A stretch of DNA of 64,000 bases from the NCBI RefSeq assembly GCF_005930975.1, contig NZ_VBSE01000041.1, positions 1 to 64,000 on the forward strand, written 5' to 3'. Positions 51,931 to 60,761 of the stretch are shown in pieces. The DNA is from Apilactobacillus kunkeei (GTDB lineage Bacteria > Bacillota > Bacilli > Lactobacillales > Lactobacillaceae). The notes under the pieces were generated by a model, which was given only the letters and a program-made list of their open reading frames with translations, did no database searches and was not told where the DNA came from. Both the position numbers and the translations under genes were made by a program. Numbering within the stretch: the first letter of the stretch is position 1; each line of letters begins with the position of its first letter.

Positions 51931-53331
51931 ATGCAAATATTTAAAAAAGAATCGGTTAGCAATTATTTAGAGGCCGATTCACGATTATCCAAGTCCTTAA
52001 CCACTAAGGACTTAATCGGTCTAGGTATTGGTGCCGTCATTGGTACCGGGATTTTTATCCTTCCCGGTCATGAAGCTGCTAGTCATGCTGGACCTGCCGT
52101 CGCAATTGCCTTTTTAATGGCAGCCATCGTTTCCGGGTTAGTTGGTATGGCTTATGCTGAATTCTCGTCTGCGATGCCAATTGCTGGATCAGCTTATTCA
52201 TTTGGTTCCGTTGTCTATGGTGAGATTGTTGGCTGGATTTTAGGTTGGGCCTTAATTCTTGAATACTTCCTAGCAGTATCTGCAGAAGCAACAGGTTTTG
52301 CTGCTTACTTCAATAACAATATTTTAGATGCTATCGGAATTCATTTACCTACTGCACTGCAAGCTAGTCCCATGGAAGGTGGTGTAATTAATATTTCAGC
52401 TGTATTGATTGTTGTAATCATTGCAGGTATTCTTCTAATGGGTTCTGAAATGTCTAAACGAGTTGAAAACTTTGCTGTAATTGTGAAAGTCGCAATCATC
52501 ATTATTTTCATTATTATTGGTGCTTTCTACATTAAGACAAGTAACTATGTTCCTTTCTACCCTGCACAATTTCACTCAACTCCATTTGGTATGGGTGGTA
52601 TCTTCACAGCAGCTGCAACTGTATTCTTTGCCTTTATTGGATTTGACGCACTAGCATCTAACTCTGCCGAAACAATTGATCCTGGTAAAAACGTTATTAA
52701 AGGAATCATTGGAACAGTTGTATTTGCAGTAGTTTTATATGTTGCCTTTTCAATGGTACTTACTGGAATTGTTAATTACAAAGAACTAAACGTGGATGAT
52801 CCTGCTGCTTATGCACTTCAAATCATTCATCTATCAGCATTCAATAAATTAATTACTATCGGTGCTTTGTTTGGAATATTTACCGCTATGGTAACTATGT
52901 TTATCGGTGGTTCACGTCTTGTATACGCACTTGGTCGAGACGGTCTACTACCAAAGTTCATCGGTCGAGTTCATTCCAAGCATTCTGTACCAAAAAATGC
53001 AATTATCATTGCAACAATTGTTCAAGCTGTCTTTGCCGGACTTGTTCCATTGACTCAACTTGCATCACTAATTAATGCTGGAACATTGATTGCATTTGCA
53101 TTTATTTCATTTGGTATAATCAAACTTCGTCGTAGAAAAGATATTAAAAACACTGGATTTAAGATGCCATGGTATCCATTCCTACCAATAGTTGCAGGTG
53201 TGTTCAGTATTTTCTTCATTATTATGCTCCCAGACATTACTAAGATTTCAGTTGGTATCTGGATTGTAATTGGATTTATCTTTTACTTTGTGTACGGAGT
53301 TCACCACTCGAAACTACAAAAACAAGACTAA
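51931..53331 (+). CDS. APC-family amino-acid permease (cationic amino-acid transporter-like)
   Basis: A 466-aa membrane protein with about 12 helices. TM1 has LIGLGIGAVIGTGIFILPGHEA, TM2/3 has MAYAEFSSAMPIAGSAYSFG, and FAFIGFDALASNSAETIDPGKNV is the TM6 region. This pattern fits the YfnA/CAT-type branch. The substrate is not determined. ATG 51931 lies 11 bases after AAAGG; GTG 51919 and TTG 51922 are alternatives. Probable control by the divergent LysR gene is inferred from position. Confidence 0.85.
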   Translation: MQIFKKESVSNYLEADSRLSKSLTTKDLIGLGIGAVIGTGIFILPGHEAASHAGPAVAIAFLMAAIVSGLVGMAYAEFSSAMPIAGSAYSFGSVVYGEIVGWILGWALILEYFLAVSAEATGFAAYFNNNILDAIGIHLPTALQASPMEGGVINISAVLIVVIIAGILLMGSEMSKRVENFAVIVKVAIIIIFIIIGAFYIKTSNYVPFYPAQFHSTPFGMGGIFTAAATVFFAFIGFDALASNSAETIDPGKNVIKGIIGTVVFAVVLYVAFSMVLTGIVNYKELNVDDPAAYALQIIHLSAFNKLITIGALFGIFTAMVTMFIGGSRLVYALGRDGLLPKFIGRVHSKHSVPKNAIIIATIVQAVFAGLVPLTQLASLINAGTLIAFAFISFGIIKLRRRKDIKNTGFKMPWYPFLPIVAGVFSIFFIIMLPDITKISVGIWIVIGFIFYFVYGVHHSKLQKQD

Positions 53332-53333
53332 AT

Positions 53334-53368
53334 AAAAAAGCCCTGGATTTAATCCAGTGGCTTTTTAT
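53334..53368. terminator. Bidirectional terminator
   Basis: AAAAAGCC-CTGGAT/ATCCAG-TGGCTTTTT, between convergent genes. Confidence 0.78.
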
Positions 53369-53985
53369 TTGTCGTTATAAATAAATGAATTATCCGGAAT
53401 ACGAATTAACGTATAACTCTTGAACTGACGTCTTGCATGTAATCCGATTCCATTCCAAAAACTGTCTTTATACGTAACGGTTACGTCAGCAACCCACGCT
53501 CTTTGGTATTTTCTGTCTAGCATCTTAGCTTCATTATCATTCCATCTAACCGCTGACTTTTGAACATTAATTTCGCTATTAGTACCAACTAGCACACTTG
53601 ACGCTGAGCTTGATACTGATAAACGCTGTCCATTAACCAAATATGAGTAAGACTGATTCAAAGATGAATTATTCCCACTTTTGACCTTCACATAGTAAGA
53701 GCTGTTCCCATTGGTATCCAAAATTAATGGTTTGAAATCACGAGAAGTGACAACATTTGATCCATTAATGTTTGGATAGAATGTCTCAAAAGACATAAAT
53801 CCAATCCCAGCAAATAACACGACGATTTGTGCAATCGTCTTTAAATGGTGAGTTAATGAAAAGTCGTAGTGCCCATTTATGATTAGCCTACTTCTTCTTA
53901 CCCCGATGTTATGAATAATAAAAATTGCATAAATAAACAAAATTATCCAAAGAAGTAGGCCAACTATATTCCAGGCCGATTCCAT
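53365..53985 (-). CDS. Two-helix membrane protein, possibly LVIS_2131 family
   Basis: A 206-aa protein. Two helices are seen (about 6-28, VGLLLWIILFIYAIFIIHNIGV, and 52-70, IAQIVVLFAGIGFMSFETFY), followed by an extracellular domain of about 135 residues rich in Ser and Asn (SSYYVKVKSGNNSSLNQSYSYLVNGQ) and ending in basic and aromatic residues. It resembles lactobacillus membrane proteins named LVIS_2131, but I hold that name only tentatively. The function is unknown. GGAGAAG precedes the ATG. Confidence 0.68.
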   Translation of the reverse strand: MESAWNIVGLLLWIILFIYAIFIIHNIGVRRSRLIINGHYDFSLTHHLKTIAQIVVLFAGIGFMSFETFYPNINGSNVVTSRDFKPLILDTNGNSSYYVKVKSGNNSSLNQSYSYLVNGQRLSVSSSASSVLVGTNSEINVQKSAVRWNDNEAKMLDRKYQRAWVADVTVTYKDSFWNGIGLHARRQFKSYTLIRIPDNSFIYNDK

Positions 53986-54073
53986 AAATCTTCTCCTTTA
54001 TACTAGTAATCAAAGATACCTTACCATTTTACACTATTTTAATAAAAATACAAAATTCTTATGCTAACTATTA

Positions 54074-55084
54074 TTATTTCAATGATGAATCGTGATTATT
54101 CACCAGTTTTATTAACTTCGCAGTGTCAGAAAATTCAGCATAATCATTAACAACAACTGTAATCACTCGATCTTTTCCTGGTTGTTGAGCTGTCGCAACT
54201 AAACATAATCCAGCGGCAACAGTATATCCCGTTTTTAATCCATCAACGTGCAAACTTTCATCGTAGAAAGGTCTACCAGGTAGTAGACTATTTTCATTAA
54301 ATAATGTCTGTCCATCTACAGTTTCATACACTTGTTTGGCATCATCAATTACTTTGGGATAAATTGACAGTACATGATCAGCAATGATTGCAATACTCTT
54401 TGCTGATATCATGTTGGCGTCGTTCTTGCCACCTACTTGATTATATCCAAATTTATCTAAATCATTATTTTCTAGACCAGATGAGGAAACAAATGTGGCG
54501 TCTAGGTGCCAAGCCTGAGCTTGTTCATTCATCATCTTGATAAACTTAACGTTAGAACCTGCCACCCATTGACCCAAAGCAATTGCCGCATTGTTTGATG
54601 ATTGCACTAAAGCAGCTTTATAGAGATCTCTAACAGTGTATTTGTGGCCATTTTTAAACTTAAAACCACCTAATTCAACGTCATCCCCTAGTTTCTTTAA
54701 TCCCTTGTTACTAGTGTCGACGACTTGATTCCATCCGTTAGTCTTTTCGGCTTTTTGAATCGTTAAATATAAGGTCATTAGTTTTGCTAATGACGCTACC
54801 TTAATCTTTTTATCCCCATTTTGAGAATAGATAATCTTATTGTTGCTAGCATCCAATGCCACAGCTGCACTCGCGTTCTTTACTTTATCTTGTGACACTT
54901 TCACTAAACTTGTCGTATATGTTTGTGAATCTTGTTGATAGTCAGGTTGATAACCTTTTTTTGAATTTGCTATTTTTGCGTATTCTTGGCGAATAAAAGA
55001 GAATGGATTACTGAATTGTTCGTATGCCCCTAATCCAATCGCCGCTACAAATATTATTGTTAGTCTTTTCACTGATTTCTTCAT
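54074..55084 (-). CDS. D-alanyl-D-alanine carboxypeptidase (penicillin-binding protein)
   Basis: A 336-aa serine peptidase that trims the terminal D-Ala from peptidoglycan stem peptides. The active-site motifs are S98-L-A-K101, S163-N-N165 and K284-T-G286. The N-terminus (about 7-20) is a single membrane anchor or uncleaved signal without an AxA site. It lacks the long C-terminal beta domain and amphipathic helix of DacA-type enzymes, ending about 40 residues after KTG. It is monocistronic; 55085-55190 upstream is AT-rich with no gene. Confidence 0.9.
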   Translation of the reverse strand: MKKSVKRLTIIFVAAIGLGAYEQFSNPFSFIRQEYAKIANSKKGYQPDYQQDSQTYTTSLVKVSQDKVKNASAAVALDASNNKIIYSQNGDKKIKVASLAKLMTLYLTIQKAEKTNGWNQVVDTSNKGLKKLGDDVELGGFKFKNGHKYTVRDLYKAALVQSSNNAAIALGQWVAGSNVKFIKMMNEQAQAWHLDATFVSSSGLENNDLDKFGYNQVGGKNDANMISAKSIAIIADHVLSIYPKVIDDAKQVYETVDGQTLFNENSLLPGRPFYDESLHVDGLKTGYTVAAGLCLVATAQQPGKDRVITVVVNDYAEFSDTAKLIKLVNNHDSSLK

Positions 55085-55190
55085 TCATATTTACTTCCAT
55101 TTATCATAATTTCACTATCTAAAGTTACCACGAAATCGCTGTTACGACAAGGCATCTAGTGCTTTAAAATTATTAATAAAAATATAAGTA

Positions 55191-55219
55191 TTGCATTTAA
55201 TTTTAATAAATAGTATAGT
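55191..55219 (+). promoter_or_regulatory. Promoter of the TPP riboswitch/ykoEDC unit
   Basis: TTGCAT (55191-55196), 17-base spacer, TATAGT (55214-55219), placed about 20 bases before the aptamer. Confidence 0.65.
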
Positions 55220-55239
55220 TGATTTAAATTGATAATTAA

Positions 55240-55394
55240 TGTTTGGGGTGCCGGCATTCGGCTGAGATTCATACCCATAGTACCTGATTCAGGATAATCC
55301 CTGCGAAGGAAAACAACCCTTTTATTTTTAATGCTTTACTAATTATAAAAATAAATTGGACTCCGAACACATATTGTTTGGGGTCCTTTTTTTC
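55240..55394 (+). promoter_or_regulatory. TPP riboswitch with terminator
   Basis: The aptamer (55240-55320) shows the thi-box blocks GGGGTGCC, GGCTGAGA, ACCCATAGTACCTGATTCAG and CTGCGAAGGAAA. The terminator at 55358-55394 is a 12-bp stem GGACTCCGAACA/TGTTTGGGGTCC with T run. The 3' arm of that stem repeats the aptamer's own 5' strand (TGTTTGGGGT at 55240-55249). The 5' arm can therefore pair with either, which gives a simple switch: ligand-bound aptamer frees the terminator, and ligand-free RNA can use the alternative pairing. Confidence 0.93.
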
Positions 55395-55405
55395 TGGAGG
55401 AAACT

Positions 55406-55960
55406 ATGAAAAACACATGGTCACTTAGAAACATCATTTTACTTACATTAATCTCAATTATCTGTGGAATTATCTTTTTTGCCACAGGATTCTTATACAA
55501 CGCAGTAAGTCTTGCACTTACTCCTTATGGTCTAGCACCTCTTGCTAACGATCTACTACTTGGTCTTTGGATAATGGCAGCCCCACTTGCTGGTTTTATC
55601 TTCAAACGTCCCGGTGCTCCATTCTTAGCTGAAGTGATTGGTGCCATCGTTGAAATGTTCTTAGGTGGACAATGGGGAGTTGAAACAGTAGTTACTGGTA
55701 TCGAACAAGGTATTGCAACTGAATTAGGTTTTGTTGCCACTAAATACAAACACTTTGATTGGTTAGGTGTTATTGCAACTACCATCTCAACTACTGTTAT
55801 TACATTTATCTATGACTGGTTCAAGAATGGTTACAACGCTTATGCTATTCACCTACTTATCATTATGTTTATTGTCAGATTCATTTCTATTTTCATCTTT
55901 GGTGGTGTGTTATCTAAACTTATCGCCAACATGTTGGAAAAGAGTCACGTTATCAAATAA
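55406..55960 (+). CDS. ykoE: Thiamine/HMP ECF transporter, substrate-specific subunit YkoE
   Basis: A 184-aa membrane protein with about six helices. The signature is MKNTWSLRNIILLTLISIICGIIFF and APLAGFIFKRPGAPFLAEVIGAIVEMFLGGQWG, characteristic of YkoE, which binds thiamine or its hydroxymethylpyrimidine precursor. The TPP riboswitch upstream supports this. GGAGG precedes the ATG. It is the first gene of ykoEDC, 15 bases before ykoD. Confidence 0.94.
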   Translation: MKNTWSLRNIILLTLISIICGIIFFATGFLYNAVSLALTPYGLAPLANDLLLGLWIMAAPLAGFIFKRPGAPFLAEVIGAIVEMFLGGQWGVETVVTGIEQGIATELGFVATKYKHFDWLGVIATTISTTVITFIYDWFKNGYNAYAIHLLIIMFIVRFISIFIFGGVLSKLIANMLEKSHVIK

Positions 55961-55975
55961 TAGGAGTGTCATTTT

Positions 55976-57388
55976 TTGAATAACTTATCGATTAACAATT
56001 TGACATACCAATACACTGGTACTTCGAATCCGACTTTTAAAAGGGTTAGCCTGGACTTCGAATCTAATCAAATGTCGTTGATATACAGTCCTTCTGGATC
56101 TGGTAAATCAACGCTTTTGAAAACAATCGCAGGATTTTATCCACAATACAACGACGGTACAATTAACGGCGTTATCAATTTTAATAATCAAAACATCTCA
56201 GAATTTTCAGAATGGCAATTACGTCAGACTATTTCCATGATGTTTCAAGATCCAATGCAACAATTCTGTATGACTACCGTGGAAGACGAATTCATCTTCA
56301 CACTAGAAAATCTTCAGATTCAACCTGATAAAATGGATCAAATTATTGAAGATGCTCTTTCTTTTACTCATACTAATGATTTAAGAAAACGTGATTTCAA
56401 GACTCTTTCCGGTGGAGAAAAGCAAAAAGTTGCGCTAAGTATTATCGTAGCAATTAACGCTCCTGTAATTCTATTGGACGAACCATTCGCTAATGTCGAT
56501 ATCAAATCTCGTCTGGAACTAATTAGTCTATTGAGCCAGCTAAAAGAATCAGGCAAGATTGTCATCGGTATCGATCACGATCTTATGGGATACGAAAATC
56601 AAATCGATCAGTTAATTGGCTTTGATGAAGACGACACAACGTTTAAACCATTAGATGATGCGGCAGTGTTTAAATTATTTAATCAATTTAAAGACTCCAC
56701 AAATCGTCCACTAACAAGCGAAGTTGTTGGAGAACCCATAATTAACTGTTTAGATTTATCAATTGCCAACTATGACATGCATTTAATAAATCATTTAGAT
56801 TTAGACTTAATTAAAGCAAAAACAACCTTAATTACCGGTCCAAACGGATGTGGTAAATCAAGTTTGTTCAAAACATTTATCAAGCAACACGATTTTGATG
56901 GTGAAATTAATTTTAACCACAAATCAATTCGTAAAATCCGTTTAAACAAATACTTACAAAGCGTTGGAATGATTTTCCAAGAATCAACCAAGCAATTCAT
57001 TAAAATCACCGTTGAAGACGAATTAGAACTATCCAAGAAGAACGCATTCAACAACTGGTTTGACGACAAACAAATCACAGAATTCACTCACCGTCTTGGT
57101 CTAGACGAGTTGTCCGATCGTGTCATTTACTCTTTAAGTGATGGCCAAAAAAAACGACTACAAATCCTAAGCATGGTCATGATGGGACACTCACTTCTTC
57201 TTTTAGACGAACCTTTTAATGGTATCAACATTGAATATGTTGCTGTGGTTGTTGATTTATTGAATCAAGCAAAACAAAATGGTCAATCTCAATTACTTAT
57301 ATCTCACCAAACACATGGTCTAGAAAACTTAATTGATTACCATTTATCCTTTGATAATCACAAACTATCTTATCAGGAGGCCTTTTAA
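55976..57388 (+). CDS. ykoD: ECF transporter ATPase YkoD (two fused ATP-binding domains)
   Basis: A 470-aa protein with two ABC domains in tandem. Domain 1 (about 1-230) has YSPSGSGKSTLLK, LSGGEKQKVALSI and VILLDEPFANVD. Domain 2 (about 250-470) has TGPNGCGKSSLFK, LSDGQKKRLQILS and LLLLDEPFNGIN. LSDGQ in the second signature replaces the usual LSGGQ. It energises thiamine-precursor uptake with YkoC and YkoE. Start is TTG 55976 behind TAGGAG. Its stop overlaps the ykoC ATG by one base. Confidence 0.94.
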   Translation: MNNLSINNLTYQYTGTSNPTFKRVSLDFESNQMSLIYSPSGSGKSTLLKTIAGFYPQYNDGTINGVINFNNQNISEFSEWQLRQTISMMFQDPMQQFCMTTVEDEFIFTLENLQIQPDKMDQIIEDALSFTHTNDLRKRDFKTLSGGEKQKVALSIIVAINAPVILLDEPFANVDIKSRLELISLLSQLKESGKIVIGIDHDLMGYENQIDQLIGFDEDDTTFKPLDDAAVFKLFNQFKDSTNRPLTSEVVGEPIINCLDLSIANYDMHLINHLDLDLIKAKTTLITGPNGCGKSSLFKTFIKQHDFDGEINFNHKSIRKIRLNKYLQSVGMIFQESTKQFIKITVEDELELSKKNAFNNWFDDKQITEFTHRLGLDELSDRVIYSLSDGQKKRLQILSMVMMGHSLLLLDEPFNGINIEYVAVVVDLLNQAKQNGQSQLLISHQTHGLENLIDYHLSFDNHKLSYQEAF

Positions 57389-58023
57389 TGAATCCCGTAT
57401 TAAAACTACTGATGATGTTAGTGATTGCACTGGAAATCTCATTCACAACATCAGTTAGACTAAATCTAGTTATTTTTATCGTTAGTCTAATTTATCTAAT
57501 CTTTTTCGCTTCTTTCAAGCGAATTATATACTTATTATTCGTTACATTAATTCCAGCGATCGGAATTTATTTCGCTCAAAAGATTAATGGTAATTATCAA
57601 TATGGTATCTTATTGGTGACACGTCTATATGCGTTTGTCACTCTCGGTGGCACCTACACTTGTAAAACATCCATCGAGGATTTGGCTGGCAGTCTGGAAC
57701 AAAACTTTCGCGTCCCCAGCAAATTTGCCTACGGAGTCATGGGAGCCTTTAACCTGATTGAAACTATCAAACAAGAAATAATTGATATCAAGTTAGCTGC
57801 TAAAATGAGAAACGTACACTTATCGTATATTTCACCTACCCTTTACTTCAAGTCAATCTTAGCTGCGATGAACTGGTCCACCCTACTAGCCCAAGGAATG
57901 AATTCGCATTTATTTGTTGAAGGAAGTAGCAGAACCCATTTCAAAAAAATAACAATTAAAATTACTGACTACCTAATTTTGATAGTCGTGCTTATTGTTA
58001 TCCAAATTATCCTAATTTTTTAG
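57388..58023 (+). CDS. ykoC: ECF transporter transmembrane subunit YkoC
   Basis: A 211-aa CbiQ-type T component with about five helices. The cytoplasmic coupling region MGAFNLIETIKQEIIDIKLAAKMR holds the conserved Ala-Arg-type motif that contacts the ATPases. It is the last gene of ykoEDC. I see no strong terminator directly behind it; the next gene has its own -10 box (TATAAT, 58055-58060). Confidence 0.9.
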   Translation: MNPVLKLLMMLVIALEISFTTSVRLNLVIFIVSLIYLIFFASFKRIIYLLFVTLIPAIGIYFAQKINGNYQYGILLVTRLYAFVTLGGTYTCKTSIEDLAGSLEQNFRVPSKFAYGVMGAFNLIETIKQEIIDIKLAAKMRNVHLSYISPTLYFKSILAAMNWSTLLAQGMNSHLFVEGSSRTHFKKITIKITDYLILIVVLIVIQIILIF

Positions 58024-58095
58024 ACTTTATTTTTCTACTTATACTAAAATAAGTTATAATGTAATTGTCGGATGGATTTTGTTAGGAGGGTTCTT

Positions 58096-58278
58096 ATGAA
58101 TCGTAAATTGAATAAGATTGCTGAAGAAATTGTTACTTATCAAAAAAATAATGATATTCCAGATACATTATTGGCTTATAACCTACATTTTAGTGTAGAA
58201 GAGTTGCATGAAATTAAGAGCATGCGTAGATCTCCAAATCAGGATGAAGTAAATATAATCAAACAAAAATTAGGCTAA
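58096..58278 (+). CDS. Small HTH-like protein, 60 aa (LBP_cg2779-like)
   Basis: A 60-aa soluble protein, mostly helical. The pattern KIAEEIVTYQKNNDIPDTLLAYNLHFSVEELHEIKSMRRSPNQDEVNIIKQKL resembles the core of a Cro/XRE helix-turn-helix and a small lactobacillus family I recall as LBP_cg2779. The DNA-binding role is inferred. ATG 58096 follows AGGAGGG; the longer frame includes that site. Confidence 0.75.
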   Translation: MNRKLNKIAEEIVTYQKNNDIPDTLLAYNLHFSVEELHEIKSMRRSPNQDEVNIIKQKLG

Positions 58279-58313
58279 GCAAAAAGGAACCCGAAAAATC
58301 GGGTTCCTTTTTT
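58279..58313. terminator. Bidirectional terminator
   Basis: AAAAGGAACCCGA/TCGGGTTCCTTTT, between convergent genes. Confidence 0.87.
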
Positions 58314-58314
58314 A

Positions 58315-59475
58315 TTACATATCACCTTTTCTTCTTAGGCGTTGTTCATCTAAATAAGCATAGATGTATTCAAAACCAACTTCAACGATGTCATTTAAAG
58401 GAATCTTTTGACCATAGATGAAAAAGTTAACAGTTTCGTCCAATAGACTGAACTTCATTGATTCAGGTCCAATCTTTTCTGGATACCCCAAGAAGTTACT
58501 GCCGGACTTCAATTGTAATCTAATCAATTGGTGCTTATTCATCGATTGAGTCAAGATAGCATTTAAATTATCCTCAGTACTGTCGAATTCTCGTGAATCG
58601 TTTAATACCGGTTGTGAAGCATTATTGTCAGCGATGCTTTGGTCCTTCATTAGTTGAACCAATTCAAGATAATCATTACCAATAGTTACACGTTCAATGC
58701 CATTCATTCGAATAAAGACATATCCACCAAATTGTCCTGACATGTCAACAACTTTTAGGATGGCTCCACTGTCGTTTAACATGATAACCTCACCAACGTA
58801 GAAGAAATGATCATTGTATCTACAGCGGACTTCTACTAGCTTGTGATGATGAAATGAGTCGTTCAACAAATCAATAATGTTGTTGATTGATTCAGCTGTC
58901 TTAGCAATGTTATTTTCTTTAACTTTATCCATCACCTTACTCATGACGCTAAGTTCACGACCCTGAAATTCAATAATCATGCTTTGATTAAAACCCATGG
59001 TTACCAATTCATTTTGCATGAAATCAAACTTATTTATACGCAAGAATTTGAATGAATCATTGCTAATTTTCTTAACCATCCCCGTGTAAAAACGTTCTGC
59101 TTCATTGTCGTGAATTAGGATGACCTCTTGGTTTAAGTATGCTTGAATTAGAATTTGTGGAAACAAGTTATTATTGGAATCAAAGTGTAGTTCGCTTGGT
59201 TTGGATTCCATTAATCCTTCATCCTTTGCAATTAGCATCTTTTCATTGATGCTGTCTAAATCTTCACTTTGACGTTCCACACTTTCAATAATAGCAGTTT
59301 TCATTGCGACGTATCCGTCGGCTAAACCACTTGATTCATATGTGGCAATTATTACCTCATCGTTGTTATAAGATTCAATATATCCGGTATAGAATATATC
59401 ACCAGTGTTTAGGTAAATATTTACCAGTTGTTTCTTACTCATTGCTGCATTTAAATCTGCAATGATAGAGTTCAT
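58315..59475 (-). CDS. Protein with four tandem Sm-like beta-barrel modules
   Basis: A 386-aa soluble protein that I cannot place in a named family. Four modules repeat with a period of about 100 residues, with first strands at residues 17, 117, 213 and 317. Each has a helix, then a strand of the form L-V-x-I/V, then F-Y-x-G-x-V/I about 12 residues on, N-D, a third strand, and a last I-x-x-V. Modules 1 and 3 are most alike (FYTGYIESYNNDEVIIATYESSGLADGYVAM and FYVGEVIMLNDSGAILKVVDMSGQFGGYVFI). The order fits the Sm/LSm fold, so RNA binding is possible. ATG 59475 follows GAGGG by 6 bases. It is directly downstream of ansA. Confidence 0.65.
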   Translation of the reverse strand: MNSIIADLNAAMSKKQLVNIYLNTGDIFYTGYIESYNNDEVIIATYESSGLADGYVAMKTAIIESVERQSEDLDSINEKMLIAKDEGLMESKPSELHFDSNNNLFPQILIQAYLNQEVILIHDNEAERFYTGMVKKISNDSFKFLRINKFDFMQNELVTMGFNQSMIIEFQGRELSVMSKVMDKVKENNIAKTAESINNIIDLLNDSFHHHKLVEVRCRYNDHFFYVGEVIMLNDSGAILKVVDMSGQFGGYVFIRMNGIERVTIGNDYLELVQLMKDQSIADNNASQPVLNDSREFDSTEDNLNAILTQSMNKHQLIRLQLKSGSNFLGYPEKIGPESMKFSLLDETVNFFIYGQKIPLNDIVEVGFEYIYAYLDEQRLRRKGDM

Positions 59476-59489
59476 AAACATCCCTCACT

Positions 59490-60467
59490 CTATGATATTG
59501 CGTTACTCATAAATCTAGCTAACTCTTCGCCAGACTTGTGCGCACTTAACGCAATAATTAATTTAATTCGTGCTTTTTGACCGTTTAAGCCATGACAAAA
59601 CTTCAATCCCATTTCTTCTAGTTGGATTCCTCCACCTTCATAGGCATAAATATCTTGGGCAACCCCACTTAGACATCTAGAAACCAGAATGACCGGAATG
59701 TTTCTGTCTACTAGACGTTTAACTGAATCTAATGTTTCTGGAGGTAAATTACCAGCTCCAAGTCCTTCGATGACTAGCCCATTAGTTTGGTCATTGTCCA
59801 GTGCATCGAATAAAGTACCGTCCATTCCAGCAAAAGCCTTGATTAAGTAAACATGATCAACTAGAGAATCAACATTCACAACTTCACTTTGAATTAGTTC
59901 TTGATAAAATGTTGGTTCGTGTTTAGAAATTATTCCGATTGGACCAAATGTTGGTGTTCTAAAAGTAGCCACGTTTGTAGTATGGGTCTTAGTAACGTAT
60001 CTTGCGGTATGAATTTCATCATTCATTGCGACTAATACACCCTTATTTTTTGCTTGTGGACTGGCTGCTGTCGCTGCAGCATTCAATAGATTGTAAAGAC
60101 CGTCTGATCCAATTTCGTTTGATGAACGCATTGCTCCAGTTACGACAACTGGAAAATCATTAGCTAAAGTTAAGTCTAAGAAGTATGCCGTTTCTTCCAG
60201 CGTATCGGTACCATGAGTAACCACAACTCCATCATATCCTTGTTTCTTGGCTTCTTTGATACGATTAGCAATTTCAAGCATTCTATCAGGGGTCATATGT
60301 GGAGATGGTAAGTTAAAAATCTCCTCATTGGTAATATCGATTCCTTGATTTAATAAATTATCTTGTTGATTAGCGATTGGATTTTGTTCATTTTGGACAA
60401 CTTCCCCGCTTTCGTCTTGAGACATTGAAATAGTTCCACCAGTGTGAATTGCTAAAATATGCTTCAA
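59490..60467 (-). CDS. ansA: L-asparaginase, type I
   Basis: Hydrolyses asparagine to aspartate and ammonia in the cytoplasm. The product is 325 aa with no signal peptide. Catalytic T12 is in HTGGTIS and the second site T87-D88 in THGTDTLEETAYF. GAMRSSNEIGSDGLYN and GLVIEGLGAGNLP are further family blocks. Start is TTG 60467 with GGGGG 6 bases upstream. The stop is 14 bases before the Sm-like-module gene, so the two form an operon. A TATAAT -10 box lies at 60512-60517. Confidence 0.93.
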   Translation of the reverse strand: MKHILAIHTGGTISMSQDESGEVVQNEQNPIANQQDNLLNQGIDITNEEIFNLPSPHMTPDRMLEIANRIKEAKKQGYDGVVVTHGTDTLEETAYFLDLTLANDFPVVVTGAMRSSNEIGSDGLYNLLNAAATAASPQAKNKGVLVAMNDEIHTARYVTKTHTTNVATFRTPTFGPIGIISKHEPTFYQELIQSEVVNVDSLVDHVYLIKAFAGMDGTLFDALDNDQTNGLVIEGLGAGNLPPETLDSVKRLVDRNIPVILVSRCLSGVAQDIYAYEGGGIQLEEMGLKFCHGLNGQKARIKLIIALSAHKSGEELARFMSNAIS

Positions 60468-60552
60468 GATTATCCCCCCTCGTTTCTATCAAATAGTACT
60501 TTCCATTGTACATTATATTTGTGAAAGTGAACAATTATATTCATTATAAGGA

Positions 60553-60581
60553 TTGCTTTTTTTTAGAAATTCGTCTAATAT
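60553..60581 (+). promoter_or_regulatory. Promoter of the guanine riboswitch/permease unit
   Basis: TTGCTT (60553-60558), 17-base spacer, TAATAT (60576-60581), about 25 bases upstream of the aptamer. Confidence 0.65.
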
Positions 60582-60605
60582 TGAATTACAAAATTAAATC
60601 AGTTA

Positions 60606-60722
60606 TTGCCTATATATTTACCATAATAAGGTTGGTAAGTTTCTACCCGAAACCGTAAAGTTCGGACTATAAGCAAAAAGATGAAGGTCTCTTTGCTTTT
60701 TCAAGCAACGAGGCTTTTTTTA
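60606..60722 (+). promoter_or_regulatory. Guanine-class purine riboswitch with terminator
   Basis: The aptamer (60606-60676) has the P2 loop ATAATAAGG, the core TTTCTACCC, the P3 loop ACCGTAAAG, and GGACTATA. The base that reads the ligand is C in GACTA, which marks the guanine class. The terminator at 60687-60722 (GTCTCTTTGCTT/AAGCAACGAGGC, one mismatch, then T's) follows. The P1 3' strand AAGCAA can pair with TTGCTT of the terminator, giving an antiterminator. Confidence 0.92.
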
Positions 60723-60761
60723 TTTTTCAGGGTAATAATTAAATATTAGGAGGAATTTTGT

